Assembly (NCBI RefSeq): GCF_019063845.1
Contig: NZ_CP077683.1
Coordinates: forward strand, 4,084,501-4,148,500
Reading direction: 5' to 3'
DNA: 64,000 nt
DNA from: Geomonas subterranea
Lineage (GTDB): Bacteria > Desulfobacterota > Desulfuromonadia > Geobacterales > Geobacteraceae
Shown here: piece by piece, positions 1 through 7,586 of the stretch
How the letters are laid out: the number at the start of each line of letters is the position of its first letter
Numbering within the stretch: position 1 is the first letter of the stretch
Position numbers and translations under genes: made by a program
The notes under the pieces: model-generated
Told to the model about the DNA's origin: nothing
Seen by the model: the letters and a program-made list of their open reading frames with translations, nothing else
Databases searched by the model: none

Positions 1-1
1 G

Positions 2-406
2 ACGCCCCAGCTGCCGGACAGCGAATACTACCTCGGGAAGGCGCTCGAGGGGGCCAAGGACCATGCCGGCGCGGTGCGCAGCCTCGCCCGTTTCACCCTG
101 GCTGCGAAACGGGACAACCCGTTGCTCCCGGACGGCTACTTCACCCTGGCCACGGCCCTCGCCGCCGGCAAGGACTACCAGCGTGCGCTGGCGGCCTGCG
201 TGGTCGGGGCGAGCGTCGCCTCCGGGGAGATGAGCGGGCAGTTCCTGTACAAGACCGGCGAGCTGCAGCTGCAGCTGGGTGAGGTGCGTCAGGCCAAGGC
301 GACCTGGGAGAAGGGGGCCGCGACCGGGGGGGCCTGGGGCAGGCTCGCCTCGGAGGCGCTCAGCGACCTGAACTGGCGCATGAAGATCGCCGGTCAGCTC
401 CCCTGA
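2..406 (+). CDS. TPR-like protein, C-terminal fragment (5' end outside window)
   Basis: The reading frame is open from the first bases of the window and ends at TGA 404-406, so this is the 3' end of a longer gene. The visible 134 residues are alanine-rich helical repeats with a YFTLATALAAGKDY-type helix-turn-helix pattern typical of tetratricopeptide repeats. An internal GTG at 74 is in frame but is not needed as a start. It lies directly upstream of the flagellar cluster; a link to flagella is not shown. The family is a guess from repeat pattern only. Confidence 0.6.
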   Translation, partial: TPQLPDSEYYLGKALEGAKDHAGAVRSLARFTLAAKRDNPLLPDGYFTLATALAAGKDYQRALAACVVGASVASGEMSGQFLYKTGELQLQLGEVRQAKATWEKGAATGGAWGRLASEALSDLNWRMKIAGQLP

Positions 407-410
407 CACT

Positions 411-424
411 GTCAAAAATATGAC
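411..424. promoter_or_regulatory. Candidate enhancer site upstream of flgB sigma-54 promoter
   Basis: GTCAAAAATATGAC is a dyad (GTCA/TGAC arms) about 50 bp upstream of the sigma-54 promoter at 476. A near-identical dyad lies at 11932-11945, upstream of the other flagellar sigma-54 promoter. Position and recurrence fit a binding site for an enhancer-binding protein. This is inference. Confidence 0.45.
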
Positions 425-475
425 CGGGCGGAGGCCCTCCGGCGTAACCTGCCGATAACAGGGACCTCCCCCGGG

Positions 476-491
476 TGGTACGCCTTTTGCT
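476..491 (+). promoter_or_regulatory. Sigma-54 promoter of the flgB operon
   Basis: TGGTACG-N4-TTGCT matches the sigma-54 consensus TGGCACG-N4-TTGCW with correct GG-to-GC spacing and one change. The predicted start is near 502, giving a leader of about 20 nt before the flgB start at 521. Confidence 0.85.
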
Positions 492-520
492 ATTGCAGCT
501 TGGCGGCCAAGGAGGAAGAG

Positions 521-943
521 ATGCCAGTACAAGGATTATTCGGGACCACGGTGGAACTTCTGGGCAAGACCCTGGACCTGAGGGCGAAGCGGCAGACGAT
601 GATCTCGGCGAACCTCGCCAACGTGGAGACTCCGGGTTATACCAGCACCGACATCTCCTTTGAGGGGCAGCTGAAAAGCGCCCTGAAGGGGGGAAGGAAA
701 ACGGCAGCGCTGACCAACCCGCGCCACATACCGCTCAAGGGCGCATCCGCGGGCTCCCTGGAAAGGGTGCAGGGTGACGTGGTCGAGGTCACTTCCCGCA
801 ACATGGCTCCCGACGGCAACGGCGTGGAGATGGAGACCGAGATGGGGCGCCTGGCCGAGAACCAGATCATGTACAACGCCAGCGTGCAGATCCTCACCAA
901 GAAGTTCGAGGAACTGAAGCAGGCCATAAGGGGTACCTTATAA
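521..943 (+). CDS. flgB: Flagellar basal-body rod protein FlgB
   Basis: 140-residue proximal rod subunit of the flagellar basal body, exported by the flagellar type III system. The N-terminal rod signature (SANLANVETPGYTSTD) and the C-terminal helix with ENQIMYNASVQILTKKFEELK are typical of FlgB, and length matches the family. I chose ATG 521 because AAGGAGG (509-515) sits 5 nt upstream; the longer in-frame TTG at 500 has no ribosome site and would start at the predicted transcript end. It is the first gene of the sigma-54 operon. Its stop overlaps the flgC start (TAATG). Confidence 0.95.
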   Translation: MPVQGLFGTTVELLGKTLDLRAKRQTMISANLANVETPGYTSTDISFEGQLKSALKGGRKTAALTNPRHIPLKGASAGSLERVQGDVVEVTSRNMAPDGNGVEMETEMGRLAENQIMYNASVQILTKKFEELKQAIRGTL

Positions 944-1380
944 TGGACTTTTTCACCTCCATGGACATCAGCGCCTCGGCACTCGCCGCCGAGCGTACCA
1001 GGATGAACCTGATCTCCTCCAACCTGGCCAACGTCAATTCCACCAGGACCGCGGAGGGGGGACCCTACCGGCGCAAGGATGCGGTGTTCACCGCCACCCC
1101 GGTCAAGGAGGGGAACTCCTTCGGCGCGGCACTCTCCCGCGCCAACGAGGCCAAGAGCGTGCAGGTTACCCAGATCAACGAGGACCAGAGGCCCCCGCGG
1201 CTGCAGTACGAGCCGGGGCACCCGGACGCGGACGGGAACGGCTACGTGGCGTATCCCAACGTCAACGTGGTCGAGGAGATGGCCGACATGATCACGGCCA
1301 GTCGCAGCTACGAGGCGAACATAACGGCGACCAACGCGGCCAAGAGCATGGCACTGAAAACGCTCGACCTGCTGCGCTAG
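943..1380 (+). CDS. flgC: Flagellar basal-body rod protein FlgC
   Basis: 145-residue rod subunit assembled with FlgB and FlgF. The N-terminal ISSNLANVNSTRTAEGGPYRR motif and the C-terminal VNVVEEMADMITASRSYEAN motif are diagnostic of FlgC. The ATG overlaps the flgB stop by one base, which suggests translational coupling. Usual family length. Confidence 0.96.
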   Translation: MDFFTSMDISASALAAERTRMNLISSNLANVNSTRTAEGGPYRRKDAVFTATPVKEGNSFGAALSRANEAKSVQVTQINEDQRPPRLQYEPGHPDADGNGYVAYPNVNVVEEMADMITASRSYEANITATNAAKSMALKTLDLLR

Positions 1381-1396
1381 GTAACGGAGGTACTAC

Positions 1397-1711
1397 ATGG
1401 AAATATCGGCACTTACCAAGGTAGGCGGGCTCTCCGAGGCTTTTCCCACCCAAGAGACGCAGGGAATCCAGGGGGCGCAAAGCAACCCCACCGTCGGCTT
1501 CGGCAAGTTTCTGGAGGAGATGGTCTCCAAGGTGAACGAGCAGCAGGGCGCCGCCGACCGTTCCATCCAGGGGCTGGCCACCGGCGAGAGCAAGGGGCTG
1601 CACGAGGTGATGCTCGCGGTGGAAAAAGCCAGCATCTCGTTCCAGATGCTGACCCAGGTGCGCAACAAGGCGGTCGAGGCGTACCAGGAGATCATGAGGA
1701 TGCCGGTATAA
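1397..1711 (+). CDS. fliE: Flagellar hook-basal body complex protein FliE
   Basis: 104-residue adaptor joining the MS ring to the rod. The C-terminal half has the FliE pattern (FGKFLEEMVSKVNEQQ, then LHEVMLAVEKASISFQMLTQVRNKAVEAYQEIMRM). GGAGG lies just upstream of ATG 1397. Gene order flgB-flgC-fliE-fliF is the standard arrangement. Confidence 0.95.
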   Translation: MEISALTKVGGLSEAFPTQETQGIQGAQSNPTVGFGKFLEEMVSKVNEQQGAADRSIQGLATGESKGLHEVMLAVEKASISFQMLTQVRNKAVEAYQEIMRMPV

Positions 1712-1727
1712 AAGGCAGCTGAATAGG

Positions 1728-1836
1728 TCCCCCTCCCCCTGCGGGAGGGGGTTAGGGGGTGGGGGAAGGTGCCACTTGGGATGCCGAGGGCTGCTTCACC
1801 CACCCCCCGGCCCCCTCCCGTCAAGGGAGGGGGGGA
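1728..1836. repeat. GC-rich intergenic inverted repeat (family 1)
   Basis: The two arms, CCCCCTCCCCCTGCGGGAGG and CCCCCTCCCGTCAAGGGAGG, form hairpins between fliE and fliF. Related copies are at 30994-31106, 33004-33113, 40612-40726, 43835-43965, about 55597-55640 and 56094-56141, so this is a dispersed palindromic element. Confidence 0.75.
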
Positions 1837-1858
1837 TTAAAGGAAACACGGGGACACC

Positions 1859-3433
1859 ATGCCGGAAGGGCTTAAAAAACTGCTGGAACCTTTTCTCGCT
1901 CTGTCGAACGGGAAGCGCCTGGTCGTCGCGGGGGTGGCGCTCGCGTCGCTGCTCGCCTTCGGGGCGCTGATCACGGTGGCGAACAAGACCGACTACCGCC
2001 CGCTGTTCGCCAACCTGAACAGCGACGACGCCGGCGAGATCGTCAAAAAATTGAAGGAGCAGAAGGTCCCGTACCAGATCGCCGCCGACGGCAAGGCCAT
2101 CCTGGTCCCGTCGGACAAGGTGTACGACCTGAGGCTCTCCATGGCGAGCGACGGGCTGCCGCAGGGTGGCGGCGTCGGCTACGAGATCTTCGACCGCAAG
2201 AACTTCGGCATGACCGAGTTCGTGCAGAAGCTGAACTACCAGCGCGCCCTGCAGGGCGAGCTCTCCCGCACCATCTCCCAGATCGCCGGCGTCGAGTCGG
2301 CCCGGGTGCACCTGGCCATCCCGGAGAAGACCCTGTTCAAGGAGGCGGAGAAACCCGCCACCGCATCGGTCGTCCTCAAGATGAAATCGAACCGGATGCT
2401 CAGGGAAGGGGAGGTGCAGGGGATCGTGCACCTGATCGCCGCCTCCATCGAGGGGATGGACCCGGAGCAGGTGACCGTCCTGGACAGCCGGGGCAAGATG
2501 CTCTCCGGCAACACCCCCTCCGACCCGGCCAGCAAGCTGACCGGCTCCCGCCAAGAGACCCAGCGCAACTTCGAGAAGACCCAGGAGGACAAGCTGCAGT
2601 CGCTTCTGGACCGCGTGGTTGGCTCCGGCAAGTGCGTGGCCCGTGTCACCGCCAACTTCGACTTCAAGCAGGTCGAGAAATACGAGGAGCGCTACGATCC
2701 CGAGTCCGCCGCGGTGAGAAGCGAGCAGAGAAGCGAGGAGAAGGGGGGGACCACGACCACCGCCTCCGGCGTCCCCGGCGCGCAGACCAACCTCGGGCGC
2801 AACGCACCGGGAGCCCCCGGCCAGAGCGGCGGCGGCTCCAAGACCGACGAGACCTTGAACTACGAGGTGAGCCGTTCCACCGCCCGCATCATCGAGCCGG
2901 TGGGGGCGCTTTCCAAGGTGTCCATCGCCGTTTTGGTGGACGGCAAGTACGACCTCCCGGTTGGGGCGAAGCCGGGTGCCACGCCCAAGTACCAGCCCCG
3001 GACCCCGGACGAGATGCAGAAGATCGAGGCGCTGGTGAAGAGCGCGGTCGGCTTCAACGCAGAGCGCGGCGACCAGGTGACCGTGGCCAACATCCCGTTC
3101 CAGGAGACCGGCGATACCGGTGGCGAGGCCCCGAAGTGGTACGACGCTCCCATCGTGCAGGCCCTGATCAAGAACGGACTGATCGGCCTGGGGTTCCTGG
3201 CCCTGATACTGTTCGTGATCCGGCCGCTTTTGAAGACGCTGAAGAGCGAGAAGCCCGCCTCCTCCTCATTCCTCCCGATCCAGGACGAGGCCGAGAACGC
3301 CCACATGCTCGAGATGCAGAAGATCGCCCAGGAGAAGATGCGGGTGACCCAGATCGAGCTGGTGGAGAAGGTGAAACAGGACCCCTACCAGGCCGCCCAG
3401 ATCCTGCAGAACTGGCTGTCGCGCAAGGAGTAG
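1859..3433 (+). CDS. fliF: Flagellar MS-ring protein FliF
   Basis: 524-residue membrane protein that forms the MS ring, the base on which rod, C ring and export gate assemble. A first membrane helix lies near residues 22-42 and a second near 440-460 (IGLGFLALILFVI). Between them are the ring-building motifs (DYRPLFANLNSDDAGEIV; ARVHLAIPEKTLF) and a low-complexity Gly/Ser/Thr linker around residues 295-330. The C-terminal tail (AAQILQNWLSRKE) is the FliG-binding segment. Length is normal. It is followed 29 nt later by fliG. Confidence 0.97.
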   Translation: MPEGLKKLLEPFLALSNGKRLVVAGVALASLLAFGALITVANKTDYRPLFANLNSDDAGEIVKKLKEQKVPYQIAADGKAILVPSDKVYDLRLSMASDGLPQGGGVGYEIFDRKNFGMTEFVQKLNYQRALQGELSRTISQIAGVESARVHLAIPEKTLFKEAEKPATASVVLKMKSNRMLREGEVQGIVHLIAASIEGMDPEQVTVLDSRGKMLSGNTPSDPASKLTGSRQETQRNFEKTQEDKLQSLLDRVVGSGKCVARVTANFDFKQVEKYEERYDPESAAVRSEQRSEEKGGTTTTASGVPGAQTNLGRNAPGAPGQSGGGSKTDETLNYEVSRSTARIIEPVGALSKVSIAVLVDGKYDLPVGAKPGATPKYQPRTPDEMQKIEALVKSAVGFNAERGDQVTVANIPFQETGDTGGEAPKWYDAPIVQALIKNGLIGLGFLALILFVIRPLLKTLKSEKPASSSFLPIQDEAENAHMLEMQKIAQEKMRVTQIELVEKVKQDPYQAAQILQNWLSRKE

Positions 3434-3462
3434 ATGAGAACCATGACCTTTAGAGGTGCAGC

Positions 3463-4455
3463 ATGACCGGAGCCGAGAAGGCCGCCATACTCCTTTTGTA
3501 CCTGGGCCCCGAGGCGACCGCCAAGGTATTCGGGCATATGGATGACGGCGACATCAAGCGGATCAGCCAGAGCATGTCCAAGCTCGGCCACGTCCCGCGC
3601 GAGGAGATCGCCTCGGTGGTGGAGGAGTTCACCGACATCACCAACCCGGAGACCGGCTTCTTTTCCCAGGGTGAGGAGTTCGTCAAGAAGATCCTCGAGA
3701 AGGCCCTGGGTCCGCTGCGGGCCGAGACCCTCCTGCAGGAGATCCGCACCTCCGGTATCGGCGACATGGCCGACATCCTCTCCACCATGGACCCCCGCAC
3801 CATCGCCAACTTCTTCTCCCAGGAGCACCCGCAGACCATCGCCGTGGTGCTGGCGAAGTTAAAGCCCAAGCAGACCAGCGAGATCATCGCCCTTCTGCCG
3901 CAGGAGCTGCAGGCCGAGGTGGTGATAAGGATCGCCGAGGTGGACCAGGTCTCCCCCGAGATCCTGGCCGAGATCGACGAGGTGATCCGGGTGGAGCTGA
4001 CCGCCCTTGGTGGGGTGCAGCGCTTCAAGGTCGGCGGCGTCGAGAAGGTGGTGGACATGTTCGCACACCTGGACAGAAGCCGCGAGAAGAAGATCCTGGA
4101 CAAGCTCGACACCATGAACCCGCCGCTGGCCGAGGTGATCAGGAAGCACCTGTTCACCTTCGAGGACATCTTCAAGCTGGACGACCGCGCCATCCAGTCG
4201 ATCATGCGCGAGGTCTCCAACGACACCCTGACCCTGGCCATGAAGACCTCGGTGGACGAGGTGAAGGACAAGATCTTCCGCAACATCTCCAGCCGCGCGG
4301 CCGAGATGATCAAGGAGGACCTGGAGGTCATGGGGCCGGTGCGCCTCTCCGACGTGGAGAAGGCCCAGAGCGAGATCATCAAGATCGTCCGGAAGATGGA
4401 GGAGGAGGGGAAGGTGGTCATCGCGGGACGCGGGGCGGAAGATGTCCTCGTCTAA
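3463..4455 (+). CDS. fliG: Flagellar motor switch protein FliG
   Basis: 330-residue C-ring protein that contacts FliF and the stator. The N-terminal GAEKAAILLLYLG, the middle EHPQTIAVVLAKLKP motif (the EHPQR position reads EHPQT), and the charged C-terminal torque helix around DDRAIQSIMREVSNDTL are all visible. AGAGGTG precedes ATG 3463. The 3' end overlaps fliH by 14 nt. Confidence 0.97.
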   Translation: MTGAEKAAILLLYLGPEATAKVFGHMDDGDIKRISQSMSKLGHVPREEIASVVEEFTDITNPETGFFSQGEEFVKKILEKALGPLRAETLLQEIRTSGIGDMADILSTMDPRTIANFFSQEHPQTIAVVLAKLKPKQTSEIIALLPQELQAEVVIRIAEVDQVSPEILAEIDEVIRVELTALGGVQRFKVGGVEKVVDMFAHLDRSREKKILDKLDTMNPPLAEVIRKHLFTFEDIFKLDDRAIQSIMREVSNDTLTLAMKTSVDEVKDKIFRNISSRAAEMIKEDLEVMGPVRLSDVEKAQSEIIKIVRKMEEEGKVVIAGRGAEDVLV

Positions 4456-5155
4456 GATCATCAGGAAGGGGTTCGAGACCGAGGCCTACACCCTGGAGCC
4501 GCTGGGTGGCGTGCTGGTCCCCTCCGCCGGACAGGAGGTGTTCCGTCCCATCCAGCTGGGGGGGGAGGAGCCCGCTCCGGCCGAGGAAGAGGAGGAACCC
4601 GAGGCACCCCCCGCCATGATCGCCGAGGACGAGGCGCTCAAAAGGATCCAGCAGGCGCACGCCGAAGGGATGAGGAAGGGGAGGCAGCAGGCCGAGGAGG
4701 ATCTCGCCAAGGTGAGCGAGGCGCTGGCCCAGGCGCTCCTCTCCACGGGTGCCCTGCGGGCCCAGCTCATGCACGACGCCGAGGAGGACCTCCTCAAGCT
4801 CTCCGTGCTGATCGCGCGCAAGGTGATGATGCGCGAGTTCTCCCTGGACCCGGGGCTCGTCGCCGGCCTGGTGCACGGCGCGGTGGAGCTTGCCGCGGAC
4901 GAGGGTGAGATCGTGGTGCGGCTCAACCCGGAGGAGTACCAGGTGGTGGCATACTCGCCGCAGTTCCAGGCGCTCTCCCGGGACCGGAAGAAGATCACGC
5001 TGCGCGAGGACCCGGCGCTCGGGCCGGCGAGCTGCCTGGTCGAGACGGTGCGGGGGAACATCGACGCCGGTCTGGACGCCCAGCTCGACGAGATCATGCG
5101 CCGGCTCTCCGAGGAGAGGAACGCGCGGCGGGAGGAAGAGGCAAGTGGGGATTGA
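4442..5155 (+). CDS. fliH: Flagellar assembly protein FliH
   Basis: 237-residue cytoplasmic regulator of the export ATPase FliI. The N-terminal region is Glu/Pro-rich, followed by a long charged coiled coil (HAEGMRKGRQQAEEDLAKV) and the conserved C-terminal domain (LARKVMMREF, VRLNPEEYQVV, DAGLDAQLDEIMRRL). It overlaps fliG upstream and the fliI GTG start downstream, so the three genes are tightly coupled. Confidence 0.92.
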   Translation: MSSSKIIRKGFETEAYTLEPLGGVLVPSAGQEVFRPIQLGGEEPAPAEEEEEPEAPPAMIAEDEALKRIQQAHAEGMRKGRQQAEEDLAKVSEALAQALLSTGALRAQLMHDAEEDLLKLSVLIARKVMMREFSLDPGLVAGLVHGAVELAADEGEIVVRLNPEEYQVVAYSPQFQALSRDRKKITLREDPALGPASCLVETVRGNIDAGLDAQLDEIMRRLSEERNARREEEASGD

Positions 5156-6470
5156 TCTGGCGCGCTACATGCCGGTGGTCGAGGCGGCCAAGCCGGTCCG
5201 CTTCCACGGCAAGGTCACCCAGGTGGTGGGGCTGGTCATCGAGGGGTACTGCCCGGAGACCGCGGTGGGGAGCGTCTGCGAGGTCCATTCCGAGGGGCAT
5301 CCCCCCATTCCCGCCGAGGTGGTCGGTTTCCGCGAGAACAAGACCCTGCTGATGCCGCTTGGCGAGCTGCGCGGCGTGGGACTGGGGAGCGTGATCTCGG
5401 TCCGGCGCGAGAAGGCGGCTTTGGGGGTCGGGCCCGCCCTTTTGGGACGGGTCATCGACGGGCTGGGGGAGCCGATCGACGACAAGGGTCCCATCGAGGT
5501 GGCGGACGAGTACCCGATCTACGCCCTCCCGGTGAACCCCATGAAAAGGCGCCCGATAAGGAAGCCCCTGAACCTCGGCATCCGCGCCATCAACGGTCTT
5601 CTGACCTGCGGCGAGGGGCAGAGGGTCGGCATCATGGCAGGCTCCGGCGTCGGCAAGTCGACGCTTCTCGGGATGATCGCCCGCTACACCGAGGCCGACG
5701 TCAACGTGATCGCCCTGATCGGCGAGCGCGGCCGGGAGCTGCGGGAATTCATCGAGAAGGATCTGCAGGCCGAAGGGCTCCGGAAATCGGTCGTGGTGGT
5801 GGCGACCTCCGACCAGCCCCCGCTGGTGCGGATGCGCGGCGCCTACATAGCGACCACCATCGCCGAGTACTTCCAGGCCCAGGGGAAGAAGGTGCTCCTG
5901 ATGATGGACTCCGCCACCCGTTTCGCCATGGCGATGCGCGAGGTGGGGTTGGCCATCGGCGAGCCCCCCACCACCAAGGGGTACACCCCGAGCGTGTTCG
6001 CCGCGCTCCCGAGGCTTTTGGAGCGGACCGGCAACTTCCAGGGGGGGAGCATCACCGGCCTCTACACGGTACTTGTCGAGGGGGACGACTTCAACGAGCC
6101 GATCTCCGACGCCATGCGCAGCATCCTGGACGGGCACATCATCCTGACCCGCGAGCTGGCCGCGAGGAACATCTATCCTCCCATCGACCTGTTGAACAGC
6201 GCGAGCCGCGTCATGAGCGACGTGACCAGCAGGGAGCACCGGGCGCTCGCAGGGCAGTTCAAGGAGACCCTGGCCACCTACCGCCAGGCCGAGGACATGA
6301 TCAACATCGGCGCCTACAAGGCCGGCAGCAACCCGAAGATCGACCTCGCCATATCCCGGATGGACCAGATGGTCGCCTACCTGAAGCAGGACGTGGCGGA
6401 CCAGGTCACCTTCGAGGAGTCGATCGAGGCTCTGGCGCGGATCTTCGGGACGGGAAGTCTGAACGATTAG
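5145..6470 (+). CDS. fliI: Flagellum-specific export ATPase FliI
   Basis: 441-residue F1-type ATPase of the flagellar type III export apparatus. The P-loop (AGSGVGKST) is near residue 165, followed by IGERGRELREFIEKDL and the DSATRFAMAMREVGLA Walker B region. I chose GTG 5145 because GGAGG at 5131-5135 lies 9 nt upstream and the length fits the family (about 440 aa). The frame stays open to 4890 inside fliH, but that extension has an arginine/serine-rich shadow composition. Confidence 0.95.
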   Translation: MGIDLARYMPVVEAAKPVRFHGKVTQVVGLVIEGYCPETAVGSVCEVHSEGHPPIPAEVVGFRENKTLLMPLGELRGVGLGSVISVRREKAALGVGPALLGRVIDGLGEPIDDKGPIEVADEYPIYALPVNPMKRRPIRKPLNLGIRAINGLLTCGEGQRVGIMAGSGVGKSTLLGMIARYTEADVNVIALIGERGRELREFIEKDLQAEGLRKSVVVVATSDQPPLVRMRGAYIATTIAEYFQAQGKKVLLMMDSATRFAMAMREVGLAIGEPPTTKGYTPSVFAALPRLLERTGNFQGGSITGLYTVLVEGDDFNEPISDAMRSILDGHIILTRELAARNIYPPIDLLNSASRVMSDVTSREHRALAGQFKETLATYRQAEDMINIGAYKAGSNPKIDLAISRMDQMVAYLKQDVADQVTFEESIEALARIFGTGSLND

Positions 6471-6503
6471 CGCCTCAAAAGGTGCGGGGTTTATTTTGCG
6501 GTG

Positions 6504-6543
6504 TGGCAAGGGGCTTGCCCACCGTAGCTTTAGCGAAGGTGGG
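6504..6543. repeat. Double-hairpin intergenic repeat (CCCACC..GGTGGG type)
   Basis: Two adjacent palindromes: GGCAAG-GGG-CTTGCC (6505-6519), and CCCACC (6518-6523) paired with GGTGGG (6538-6543) around gtagctttagcgaa. The second resembles a short palindromic repeat seen scattered in many bacterial genomes (from memory). It sits between fliI and fliJ inside the operon. Confidence 0.6.
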
Positions 6544-6555
6544 AGGGAGTAAGCC

Positions 6556-6996
6556 ATGGCAGGACAGGAATTCAGGCTCGAACAGGTGCTCAAGTTCCGC
6601 AAGGAAGTGGAGAAGATGCACCAGCTGGAACTCGCGGCGGCGAAGCAGCAGCACGAGAGCGCCAGGGAGCGGCTGAAGAACGAGAAGGCCATGATGGAGC
6701 AGCTGGAGCAGGAATACGCCCAGCGCCAGATGAAGGGGATCGAGGCCAAGGACCTGCAGCTTTACGGGAACTTCTCGCGCAGGAAAAGCCACGAGATCCA
6801 GCAGTTGCGGGAAAGCCTCGTGACGCTCGAGAAGGCGGTCCAGGAAAAGCGCGAGGCGCTTTTGGCTGCGGCCAAGGAGAAGAAGGCGCTCGAGGTATTC
6901 AAGGAGAAGAAGATGCGCGACCTGCGCATGGAACAGTTGAACCGCGAAAGGGCCTTCCTGGACGAGATAGCCGTGCAGGGGAGGGGGCATAAGTGA
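6556..6996 (+). CDS. fliJ: Flagellar export chaperone FliJ
   Basis: 146-residue, almost entirely coiled-coil protein rich in Lys/Glu/Gln/Leu. The pattern EFRLEQVLKFRKEVEKMHQ at the N-terminus is typical of FliJ, which acts as the stalk of the FliI hexamer. Its place directly after fliI supports the call. The stop overlaps the next start (GTGA). Confidence 0.9.
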   Translation: MAGQEFRLEQVLKFRKEVEKMHQLELAAAKQQHESARERLKNEKAMMEQLEQEYAQRQMKGIEAKDLQLYGNFSRRKSHEIQQLRESLVTLEKAVQEKREALLAAAKEKKALEVFKEKKMRDLRMEQLNRERAFLDEIAVQGRGHK

Positions 6997-7490
6997 AAAA
7001 GCTGATTGGCGTGCTGGTGCTGGTGGTGCTGGCCCTGCCGCTGTTATGGAACGAACGGCAGATGTTCACCGCCCAGGCGGCGGAGGTGAAGAACCCGCCC
7101 CGGAACATGTCCAGCGAGAGCGCGGCCCTGGAGGCGAAGCGGCAGCAACTGGCGCAGAAAGAGGCGGCCCTGGCGGCCAAGGAAGCCGCCCTGAACCAGC
7201 TCTCCGCCAAGTTGGACGCCCGGGTGGCCGAGTTGAACGCGGCCAAGAAGGGGATCGAGGAGTCGCTCACCGCCAAGAAGAAGCAGGACGACGAGCGCTA
7301 CAAGAAGATGATCAAGATCTACAAGGGGTTGAAGCCTGAGGAGGCGGGGACCCTGCTCAACAAGCTGGACGAGAAGATGGTGATCCAGATGCTGAACCAG
7401 ATGGACCAGAAGACGGCGGTGAAGCTGATCCCGTTCATCAACCAGCCCCGGGTCCTCGAGTGGACCAGGCTGAACCTCGCCGGGAACTGA
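6993..7490 (+). CDS. MotE-like flagellar protein (MgtE N-terminal-like domain)
   Basis: 165 residues: an N-terminal membrane anchor (KKLIGVLVLVVLALPLLW), a coiled coil rich in AALAAKEAALNQL, and a C-terminal domain (KMIKIYKGLKPEEAGTLLNKL.. MNQMDQKTAVKLIPFI) of the MgtE_N/MotE type. Such proteins between fliJ and fliK act as periplasmic motor chaperones for MotB-type stators in other bacteria. The GTG start overlaps the fliJ stop by 4 nt. It is not a magnesium transporter: the channel domain is absent. Confidence 0.8.
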   Translation: MKKLIGVLVLVVLALPLLWNERQMFTAQAAEVKNPPRNMSSESAALEAKRQQLAQKEAALAAKEAALNQLSAKLDARVAELNAAKKGIEESLTAKKKQDDERYKKMIKIYKGLKPEEAGTLLNKLDEKMVIQMLNQMDQKTAVKLIPFINQPRVLEWTRLNLAGN

Positions 7491-7586
7491 CCCAACTGAC
7501 ATCTCTATCAGACGCCGCTTGAGGCGGATGGGAAACGGCGGCGTATCGGCGCTGCCGCAATTAAGACAAAAGGAGGTGATACGTAC

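Noticed and set aside
6504-6519. TGGCAAG-N4-TTGCC resembles a sigma-54 promoter before fliJ
   Set aside because: It is formed by the palindrome GGCAAG-GGG-CTTGCC of a repeat element inside the fliI-fliJ gap, and the -24 element is wrong at one key base.
5094-6749. 551-residue open frame opposite fliI
   Set aside because: Shadow of fliI on the other strand: His/Leu/Asp-rich composition, no motif, no ribosome site.
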